NCBI GenBank assembly: GCA_003354055.1
Contig: PIVQ01000402.1
Coordinates: 1-6,727, forward strand
Direction: 5' to 3'
Origin: Desulfobacteraceae bacterium
Lineage (GTDB): Bacteria > Desulfobacterota > Desulfobacteria > Desulfobacterales > Desulfobacteraceae
Length of the DNA stretch: 6,727 nucleotides
Made by a program: the position numbers and the translations under genes. The notes under the pieces are model-generated. The model was not told the origin of the DNA. It ran no database searches and saw only the letters and a list, made by a program, of their open reading frames with translations. Each line of letters opens with the position of its first letter. Positions within the stretch are counted from its first letter, which is position 1. This document shows, in pieces, positions 1-5,302 of this stretch.

Positions 1-411
1 GATATCATCAACGTGGCCGGACACAGACTGTCCACCGGTGCCATGGAAGAAGCCATTGCCGGTCACCCGGATGTGGCTGAATGCGCGGTCATGGGTGTTG
101 CAGACCAACTCAAGGGACAGATTCCTCTGGGTATGATGGTACTAAATGCCGGCGTGGACAGAGATCCTGATGAAGTGGTCAAGGAAGTGATCCAAAGAGT
201 AAGACAGCAAATAGGTCCTGTGGCAGCCTTTAAAACCGCCACCATTGTCAAACGTTTACCGAAAACAAGATCGGGGAAGATATTGAGAGGGACTATGCGG
301 TCCATTGCAGACAAAAAGGAGTACAAAGTACCAGCAACAATTGATGACTATAGCATTCTGGATGAGATCGAAGAGTCTTTAGGTAAGATCGGGTATGGAA
401 AAAACGCATGA
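1..411 (+). CDS. prpE: Propionyl/acetyl-CoA synthetase (PrpE/ACSS3 type), C-terminal part, 5' end outside window
   Basis: The frame is open from base 1, giving the last 136 residues of an AMP-forming acyl-CoA synthetase. Such enzymes are about 630 aa, so roughly the last fifth is present. The window opens inside the conserved DxINVAGHRLS motif at the start of the mobile C-terminal lid domain, followed by HPDVAECAVMGVAD and LKGQ. LPKTRSGKILR carries the lysine (residue 93 of the fragment, codon 277-279) that catalyses adenylation in this superfamily and is the usual site of regulatory acetylation. RLSTGAMEE in place of the HRLGT..E of typical acetyl-CoA synthetases favours the propionyl-CoA synthetase/ACSS3 branch, but substrate cannot be fixed from the tail. 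The reaction would be carboxylate + ATP + CoA to acyl-CoA + AMP + PPi in the cytoplasm. The downstream symporter, 129 nt away on the same strand, suggests coupled uptake and activation. The GTG at 13 is an internal valine codon, not the start. Confidence 0.9.
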   Translation, partial: DIINVAGHRLSTGAMEEAIAGHPDVAECAVMGVADQLKGQIPLGMMVLNAGVDRDPDEVVKEVIQRVRQQIGPVAAFKTATIVKRLPKTRSGKILRGTMRSIADKKEYKVPATIDDYSILDEIEESLGKIGYGKNA

Positions 412-460
412 AGCGAGCATATTAAAAATAATTAAAAGGAAGGGGGGTGGTGTTATATGT

Positions 461-492
461 CCTGATCATCTCTTGGTGATGATAATTTCAGG
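461..492 (+). other. Imperfect hairpin in the leader between synthetase and symporter genes
   Basis: CCTGA (461-465) and TCATC (466-470) can pair with TCAGG (488-492) and GATGA (478-482), leaving a 7-nt loop and a 5-nt bulge (TAATT, 483-487) on the 3' side. No T-run follows, so it does not look like an intrinsic terminator. It could be an RNA processing or stability element, or chance. Nothing else in 412-540 is clearly identifiable apart from the symporter ribosome binding site and a purine-rich stretch at 436-450. No convincing -35/-10 pair was found, so the symporter may be co-transcribed with the synthetase gene. Confidence 0.35.
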
Positions 493-525
493 AAAATCCG
501 ATCAACTCAATAAAAAAGGTTAAAC

Positions 526-531
526 AGGAGG
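526..531 (+). promoter_or_regulatory. Ribosome binding site of the symporter gene
   Basis: AGGAGG lies 9 nt before the ATG at 541. It fixes that ATG as the start of the symporter. Confidence 0.85.
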
Positions 532-540
532 AAGGTTTTT

Positions 541-2331
541 ATGGAATCGAATGTAATGTGGGTGTGGGGATTATTAAGTTGCTATATCGTCTATTGCTTC
601 TGGTGGGGTTTAAGAGGGTTTTTTACTGAAAAAACTGCCTCTGGGTACGGGATCGCTGGCCGCTCCATTCCCTTTATCGCATTTTTGATGGCAGCAACGG
701 CTGCTTCCTTTTCCGGGTGGACATTTGTAGGACATCCAGGTTTGATCTGGAAGGTCGGACTTGTATACGCATTTGCCTCGTTCTATGTCTTGACCATTCC
801 CATCACAGGCGCTTTCTTTGCAAAGAGAAACTGGCTCATGGGTAAACGGTACGGCTTTATCACTCCCGGTGATATGTTTGCATACTACTATAATAATGAA
901 CTGGTTCGCTGGCTGACTGTTCTGGCAGCGCTCCTTTATTCAATTTTTTATTCGGGTATTCAGCTGATTGCAGCCTCAAAACTCTTTTATTGGGTTGCCG
1001 GCGTACCCACGACCTATGGTCTTATTTTCATGGCCTTTATCGTATGGTTTTATGTGGTCACAGGTGGCCTCAAGGCAAGTACCTGGGTTGGTGTTCTCCA
1101 GTTCTGTCTTCTTGTCGGCGGTATTGCCCTGCTGGGCTTTTATGTTATTACATCCCCGATAATCGGCGGATGGTCCGGCATGTCAGCCTCTTTGGCGCAA
1201 CTTGATCCGAAATACATGAAAGTACCAGGGTTGATTAACTTTGGAATTGGAGGTGGCTGGACCGCGGTGATGATTTTGACCTATATGTTTGCTCTCATGG
1301 GCATTCAGTCATCGCCAGCATTTATTCTCTGGAACTTTGGTATTGCATCTCCAAAACCCCTTGCATGGCAGCAGGTTTTTATGTCAACATTTGTTGTCGG
1401 CATCTGTCTGTTCTTCTTTTCAGCCTTCCAGGGAATGGGTGCAAAGATACTCGAACTTTCCGGAGACATGATCATAGCCAACAACGGCGATGTTGTTCCT
1501 AAACTTATGACAAAATTCTTGCCGGGACCTGTCTTGGGTCTTGTATTTCTTGGCGCCATTGCAGCCATCCACTCCACAGCCGCTCCCTATATAGGAACCG
1601 GTGGTACTATCATCCAGAGAGATGTATGGTGGAGATATGTAAGAAAACAGCAGGGATCTCATGCAGAACAGATCTGGACCAACCGTATCATGGCGACTCT
1701 TTTGACTGTGGCAGCGGTTATCGTCAGTCTGACATCATCTGATGCCATTGTTATGATCGGTGGTTTCGCAACCACCTTTGGTACCATTATGTACCTTATG
1801 CTCGTTGGTGTTCACTGGGGTTTCAAATTCCCAAGCATTGGTGCAGCCTTAGGCCTTCTGGCCGGTATTGTTGTGAATATGCTGACCTATTTTGTCTGGA
1901 AATACCCACTTTCTATGCATACGGCTTTCTGGGGTATTTTTGCAGGGTTTGCTGTTGCCTACGGCTGCCGCGGACTTGGATTTAAAGATTCCGAGGAAAC
2001 CATTGAGCGCCAAAAAGAAGTCAGAACATGGCTTAACAGTATTGACGGGCCTTCAGAACAAGGTCAGATATGGCGGAATCGGATGAAGATTGTTATTCCT
2101 ATATGGTATGCCCTCGCCCTTGGACCTGGGGTCCTCCTTGGAAACACCGCCTTTAGTTTCTGCGGATTTCCCGCAATCTGGTCATGGCAGATTGTCTGGT
2201 GGATCATTGGTATCGTCGTGATGTGGGCCCTTTGCTTTAAAGGTGAAATGTCCACCACGTCCGAAGAACAGATCAGACGTGCGGATGTTGAGCTAATGGA
2301 TGTAACCAAAGAAGCAGATGACGCGGTTTAA
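541..2331 (+). CDS. Sodium:solute symporter (SSS/SLC5 family), probable short-chain carboxylate importer
   Basis: The 596-residue protein is strongly hydrophobic, with about 14 membrane helices by eye. Family hallmarks are the periplasmic-end helix with AASFSGWTFVGHPG (54-67), the signature YVVTGGLKASTWVGVLQ (171-187) and AAIHSTAAPY (341-350). In that last segment S345/T346 match the Ser/Thr pair that forms the Na2 sodium site in PutP and vSGLT, followed by the usual GT-IIQRDVW. Length is within the family range (about 480-600), with a cytoplasmic loop near 480-512 before the last two helices and a polar tail from about 568. It would use the sodium gradient to import a solute across the inner membrane. 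The upstream acyl-CoA synthetase and the regulator set downstream point to acetate, propionate or a similar acid, but no residue seen here proves the substrate. The start has a strong AGGAGG 9 nt upstream. A tiny membrane peptide follows after 50 nt. Confidence 0.93.
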   Translation: MESNVMWVWGLLSCYIVYCFWWGLRGFFTEKTASGYGIAGRSIPFIAFLMAATAASFSGWTFVGHPGLIWKVGLVYAFASFYVLTIPITGAFFAKRNWLMGKRYGFITPGDMFAYYYNNELVRWLTVLAALLYSIFYSGIQLIAASKLFYWVAGVPTTYGLIFMAFIVWFYVVTGGLKASTWVGVLQFCLLVGGIALLGFYVITSPIIGGWSGMSASLAQLDPKYMKVPGLINFGIGGGWTAVMILTYMFALMGIQSSPAFILWNFGIASPKPLAWQQVFMSTFVVGICLFFFSAFQGMGAKILELSGDMIIANNGDVVPKLMTKFLPGPVLGLVFLGAIAAIHSTAAPYIGTGGTIIQRDVWWRYVRKQQGSHAEQIWTNRIMATLLTVAAVIVSLTSSDAIVMIGGFATTFGTIMYLMLVGVHWGFKFPSIGAALGLLAGIVVNMLTYFVWKYPLSMHTAFWGIFAGFAVAYGCRGLGFKDSEETIERQKEVRTWLNSIDGPSEQGQIWRNRMKIVIPIWYALALGPGVLLGNTAFSFCGFPAIWSWQIVWWIIGIVVMWALCFKGEMSTTSEEQIRRADVELMDVTKEADDAV

Positions 2332-2367
2332 ACACCCATTGCTAAGCTTTACTTTCTTAAACTTTTT

Positions 2368-2374
2368 AAGGAGG
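2368..2374 (+). promoter_or_regulatory. Strong ribosome binding site of the 28-aa peptide gene
   Basis: AAGGAGG sits 7 nt before the ATG at 2382. A near-perfect Shine-Dalgarno at ideal spacing is the main evidence that the very short frame behind it is translated, and probably heavily. Confidence 0.85.
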
Positions 2375-2381
2375 ATATAAT

Positions 2382-2468
2382 ATGAAATTGGAAGATAAAT
2401 ACCTTATAGTAACGGTTGCTTTCGCCATTCTTTTTACCGCCAGTTTTGGCTGGGGATGGTGGGGCTAA
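2382..2468 (+). CDS. 28-aa single-helix membrane peptide, candidate symporter accessory subunit
   Basis: The 28-codon frame begins MKLEDKYLIV and ends SFGWGWWG before TAA. After a charged start (K2, E4, D5, K6), residues 7-22 form one hydrophobic stretch long enough for a transmembrane helix, and the C terminus is a Gly/Trp cluster suited to a membrane interface. The perfect AAGGAGG at 7 nt, the position 50 nt behind the symporter and the terminator-like hairpin 23 nt after its stop make it look like the last gene of the transport unit. Many acetate-type symporters are paired with a small membrane protein (DUF485 or DUF4212, about 80-110 aa, two helices), and I recall that very small symporter accessory proteins of about 30 aa are also recognised. 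This fits the second type by size and place. Function is inferred from position. The alternative is a free-standing small membrane protein or a leader peptide. Confidence 0.8.
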   Translation: MKLEDKYLIVTVAFAILFTASFGWGWWG

Positions 2469-2491
2469 TAAATACCAACCTTTAAGTTAAA

Positions 2492-2542
2492 AAAGAGGAA
2501 TTCTGGACCTGATCCTTGGGTTCAGAATTCTTCTTTGATTTT
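2492..2542 (+). terminator. Intrinsic terminator or attenuator after the symporter/peptide unit
   Basis: Bases 2492-2509 pair with 2519-2536 in an 18-bp stem including two G-U pairs (2497/2531 and 2506/2522), with a 9-nt loop. The core is GAATTCTGGACC against GGTTCAGAATTC. The 3' side runs into T-rich sequence (TTCTTTGATTTT) and the 5' side is preceded by an A-run, so it could also act on the opposite strand. The tail is not a pure U-run, so termination may be partial. The next gene starts 11 nt after the stem, so read-through would be the simplest way to express it. Confidence 0.75.
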
Positions 2543-2547
2543 AGGCC

Positions 2548-4596
2548 ATGACTCAAACCAATAGATTCTGGAAATTCGTTCTCATCAGCCTGGCCGGCAT
2601 TATCTTTATGGGGTTGTTATTTTTGGTCCATATCTGGTTCAACCTTTCTCCGGGCCAAAAAAATACCCTGATTCAGATCCACCAGGAAAATATATTTGCG
2701 CTTCTTGGCTTTGCCTTTGTCATTATCGGGGCGCTGTGGGTGGTTTTTGATATCACCTATAACCGGTATATCCGTCCCTTGAAACGGATGTCTGCTGAAG
2801 CCGGAATGATCTATGATTCAAACCCGTCTCACAGAATCCGTGTGAAAGGCAGCCGGGATATCAGACAAATGGCAGACATCATCAATGATTTTGCCGATAT
2901 GTTTGAAAATCTCAATAAAACCATTACCGAACAGATCCTGGCCGCTAGAAAAGATACCGAGAAAGAGAGAAACCTTCTGGCCGCCATTATGGGTGAACTG
3001 CCCCAGGGCATTATAGTCTGTAATAAAAACGGCAGGATTATTCTGTTCAACTCTTTGGCTAGGACCGTTTTTAGTACGGGTCCCAACTCAGAGTCTACGG
3101 AACTGTTTTTAGGTCTTGGCCGGTCTATTTTTCATCTCATCGACAAGGTATTAATCGCCCATGCCATGGATGAAATCATTGAGCAGATGAATACACCTAA
3201 AATTCCTGTGGGCTCTTTTTTTATCACCCCTATTGCCTCAGGCGCCCTTATCAGTGCAGAGGCCATCCCGGTCCTTGATAAGGGGAAAAATATTACAGGT
3301 TTTATTCTGGCGGTTCAGGATGTTTCTGAAAAAATAGAAAAATATCAGACCGTTGACAAAAAGTTAAAACAATTTAAAACCCTTATCTACAGCCCTGAAT
3401 CAAACCGGCCGGAAATCATACTGGATTCTTTTGATCAAATGGCAGGGGTTATAAAGGAAACCGTCTTTTCAAGTCTGCCGTTAACCACACTGCCTTTAGA
3501 TTCATTTTTACCCATGATTCAAAAAAAGACCGGGTCAATAAACAATGTCCGGGTCAATATATTTAACCCCTGCCCAGGCAGCCGAATTCTTGCCGACACC
3601 TATTCAATGACACAGGTATTTCTATTCATTTTTACAAAACTATCCAAATTCACTCAGGTGAATGAATTTGATCTTTGCATATCAAAAAATGAGAAAACAA
3701 TAGGATTTGAAATTACCTGGAACGGTCCATTCTGTACAGCAGATCAGGTCAATTCAATGATCCGATTAAAGCTTGCCGGGCTACCCAGTCTCGGATATGT
3801 TCTCAAGTTCAATAATGCCAGGCTTATTCCCCTATCAATAGACAAAAACAGATGCACAGGAATCCATATCGCGACCCAGGCAGGTTCCCTGCCCAAAGGT
3901 ATTGTAAAAACAAGTGCTCCTGTCATTTCCGACTCCCGACCGGAGTTCTATGATTTCAATTTGTTCAATCTCAAAGACCCATCTGAAAATATTTTGGATA
4001 CGCCGCTCAATAAAATAACCTATACGGTACTTGATACGGAAACCACCGGCCTTAATCCTGATGGGGGGGATGAAATCATATCCATCGGTGCCGTAAGAAT
4101 TGTAAATAACCGGGTGGTGTACCAGGACTATTTTGAAGAACTCATCAACCCCGGACGGGATATACCCTTGGAATCCTATAAAATCCACGGCATCAACTAT
4201 GAAATGGTGGAAGAAAAGGATCCTATTGAAATTATCCTGCCGAAATTCAAAACGTTTACGGCCAATACTGTGCTTTTAGGCCACAACCTTGCCTTTGATA
4301 TGAAAATGCTGAAAGTCAAAGAGGCATCGACCCAAATTCGGTTTGAAAATCCTGTATTGGATACCCTGCTTTTATCAGCAGTACTCCACCCGGTCCATCA
4401 GCAGCATGATATGGAAAATATTGCCCGCAGACTTGGGGTGAATATTCTTGGAAGACACACCGCCTTAGGCGATGCCATAGCCACTGCTGAAATTTTTTTA
4501 AAACTTGTGCCCATATTGAACAGTAACGGAATACTCACCTTAAAAGATGCTGTTAAAGCATCAAAGAAAACCTATTATGCCAGATTAAAATATTGA
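2548..4596 (+). CDS. Membrane-anchored HAMP-PAS-pseudokinase fused to a DnaQ-like DEDDh 3'-5' exonuclease
   Basis: 682 residues. Two membrane helices (about 10-31 and 49-69) flank a loop of only some 18 residues, too small for a classical periplasmic sensor domain. A HAMP-like linker (about 72-128, with RPLKRM and DIRQMADIINDFADMF) and a PAS-like domain (about 143-260, from LPQGIIVCNKNGRIILFN to GFILAVQDVSEK) follow. Residues 265-450 resemble a histidine-kinase core in order: ADTYSMTQVFLFIFTKLSKF where the N box should be, EITWNGP for a G1-like strand, and GLPSLGYVLKFNNARLIPL for the G2 helix. The phosphoacceptor His, N-box Asn pattern and glycine boxes appear lost. From about 490 is a complete DEDDh nuclease: D496/E498 in DTETTG, D584 in HNLAFD, H637 and D642 in RHTALGDA. 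It is likely an active cytoplasmic nuclease under membrane control; its substrate is unknown. An in-frame TAG at 2542-2544 limits the start to ATG 2548, which lacks a clear Shine-Dalgarno. Confidence 0.88.
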   Translation: MTQTNRFWKFVLISLAGIIFMGLLFLVHIWFNLSPGQKNTLIQIHQENIFALLGFAFVIIGALWVVFDITYNRYIRPLKRMSAEAGMIYDSNPSHRIRVKGSRDIRQMADIINDFADMFENLNKTITEQILAARKDTEKERNLLAAIMGELPQGIIVCNKNGRIILFNSLARTVFSTGPNSESTELFLGLGRSIFHLIDKVLIAHAMDEIIEQMNTPKIPVGSFFITPIASGALISAEAIPVLDKGKNITGFILAVQDVSEKIEKYQTVDKKLKQFKTLIYSPESNRPEIILDSFDQMAGVIKETVFSSLPLTTLPLDSFLPMIQKKTGSINNVRVNIFNPCPGSRILADTYSMTQVFLFIFTKLSKFTQVNEFDLCISKNEKTIGFEITWNGPFCTADQVNSMIRLKLAGLPSLGYVLKFNNARLIPLSIDKNRCTGIHIATQAGSLPKGIVKTSAPVISDSRPEFYDFNLFNLKDPSENILDTPLNKITYTVLDTETTGLNPDGGDEIISIGAVRIVNNRVVYQDYFEELINPGRDIPLESYKIHGINYEMVEEKDPIEIILPKFKTFTANTVLLGHNLAFDMKMLKVKEASTQIRFENPVLDTLLLSAVLHPVHQQHDMENIARRLGVNILGRHTALGDAIATAEIFLKLVPILNSNGILTLKDAVKASKKTYYARLKY

Positions 4597-4616
4597 ACCT
4601 GAAAGACAATTAAATA

Positions 4617-4658
4617 TTGATTTACATCACCTGTAAATGTTAGGCCTAACACTATAAT
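4617..4658 (+). promoter_or_regulatory. Candidate promoter of the LemA/DUF294 operon with FNR/CRP-type activator site
   Basis: TATAAT at 4653-4658 is a perfect -10 hexamer, predicting a start near 4664-4665. No -35 is recognisable at 16-18 bp spacing. TTGAT-TTAC-ATCAC (4617-4630) matches 9 of 10 defined positions of the FNR consensus TTGAT-N4-ATCAA, and its centre falls about 41 bp before the predicted start, the class II activator position that replaces a poor -35. The predicted leader is only about 17 nt and contains the GGGAGG ribosome binding site (4668-4673), 8 nt from the ATG at 4682. Which FNR/CRP-family protein would bind is unknown. Confidence 0.55.
4638..4651 (+). promoter_or_regulatory. 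14-bp perfect palindrome, possible operator in the LemA promoter
   Basis: TGTTAGGCCTAACA is a perfect inverted repeat without a spacer, ending 1 bp before the TATAAT and so lying in the -35/-10 spacer. A second, overlapping inverted repeat precedes it: ATTTACA (4620-4626) and TGTAAAT (4632-4638) around 5 nt. A dimeric repressor bound here would block the promoter. The two repeats could also form a tandem cruciform or RNA hairpins on read-through transcripts from the gene upstream, but there is no U-run directly after them. Confidence 0.5.
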
Positions 4659-4681
4659 CTTTTAATCGGGAGGATCTGCTC

Positions 4682-5302
4682 ATGAAAAGACCGTTGCGTT
4701 CACTCACTGTATTCTGCGCTATATTTTTTGGCATTATTCTTTTTTGTGTTGTTCTTGGCGGATATACCAACCTTTTGCGGGCACAAAACCGGATTGGTGA
4801 GAACAAAGAATTGGTGATCACCCAATGCCAGAAACGGATAGATCTTCTCCCTGAACTTATTACAATAGCCGGTAAAATCCAATCCTCAGAGAACGGCAAT
4901 ACGTCTAAAATTTCTCAACTCAAGGAAACAGCAAAACACGCAACAACAATTCTGTCCCAATTCAATTCAACAACACCCAGTGAAAAACAGGTTTTGGCCT
5001 TTGAACAATCCCAGGTCAGTTTGGGTCAGACAATTTCGTTATTAATCACTGATCTTAAAAATATTGATGCAGCCAATACTAACGTGCTTGCCTTGGAAAA
5101 AGACTTCCAGCAACTGGGACTCTCGGTGTGGGTCACAAGTAACCGATATAACAAGGAAGCCAAGTATTTCAATGACAAAAAAGACATGTTCCCAGGATCT
5201 CTTTCTGCAAAAATATTCGGACTCGGCAAAACTCGTTTTTTTGAGATTACGGCCAGCCTGTTGAAGCCGGAAACCCTAGGAGCTGGTAAAGGTGCCTCTT
5301 GA
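4682..5302 (+). CDS. LemA family protein, divergent
   Basis: 206 residues with one N-terminal membrane helix (about 8-27) and no lipobox at C22, so a signal anchor is likely and the helical body would face the periplasm. LemA hallmarks are present in order: YTNLLRAQNRIGEN (28-41) for the usual YN.LV..RN.V.EA, QCQKRIDLLPELI (48-60) for the QL.RR.DLIPNLV core, then long helices, RYN (155-157) and MFPGSLSAKIFGL (169-181) near the end. Length is typical for the family (about 185-210). The molecular role of LemA proteins is not established; they are helical-bundle membrane proteins. There is no TPM-domain or HtpX gene beside it, the common partners. Instead it overlaps by 11 nt the gene for a cNMP/CBS/DUF294 protein, so the two are probably made together and may work together. 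GGGAGG lies 8 nt before the ATG. Confidence 0.87.
   Translation: MKRPLRSLTVFCAIFFGIILFCVVLGGYTNLLRAQNRIGENKELVITQCQKRIDLLPELITIAGKIQSSENGNTSKISQLKETAKHATTILSQFNSTTPSEKQVLAFEQSQVSLGQTISLLITDLKNIDAANTNVLALEKDFQQLGLSVWVTSNRYNKEAKYFNDKKDMFPGSLSAKIFGLGKTRFFEITASLLKPETLGAGKGAS
5278..5282 (+). promoter_or_regulatory. Ribosome binding site deciding the GTG start of the DUF294 gene
   Basis: AGGAG, inside the end of the LemA gene, lies 9 nt before GTG 5292. The first ATG of the downstream frame (5400) has only AT-rich sequence before it, and starting there would remove conserved residues of the cNMP fold. Confidence 0.7.

Noticed and set aside
13..15. GTG as start of a free-standing 132-aa gene
   Set aside because: The frame is open to base 1 and the residues before it (DIIN) belong to the conserved motif of the synthetase, so this is a gene cut by the window edge.
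453..486. Promoter for the symporter gene (TTATAT at 453-458 or GATAAT at 481-486)
   Set aside because: Neither has a -35-like hexamer at 16-18 bp spacing, and no extended -10 TG is in place. Not supportable.
968..1471. Several 60-71-aa + frames inside the symporter gene
   Set aside because: Out-of-frame shadows of a gene with continuous membrane helices and SSS signatures; no start signals.
3835..4188. 117-aa frame on the minus strand
   Set aside because: Antisense to the pseudokinase-exonuclease gene, including its conserved DTETTG motif. A by-product of codon bias in the real gene.
2548..4596. DNA polymerase III epsilon subunit (dnaQ) or a functional sensor histidine kinase
   Set aside because: Replicative epsilon is about 240 aa, soluble and lacks N-terminal membrane, HAMP and PAS parts. 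The kinase reading fails because phosphoacceptor and ATP-binding signature residues are not seen.
4638..4651. Rex (NADH-sensing repressor) operator
   Set aside because: TGTTA/TAACA half-sites resemble Rex, but they are only 4 nt apart, against about 8 nt between these cores in the usual Rex consensus.
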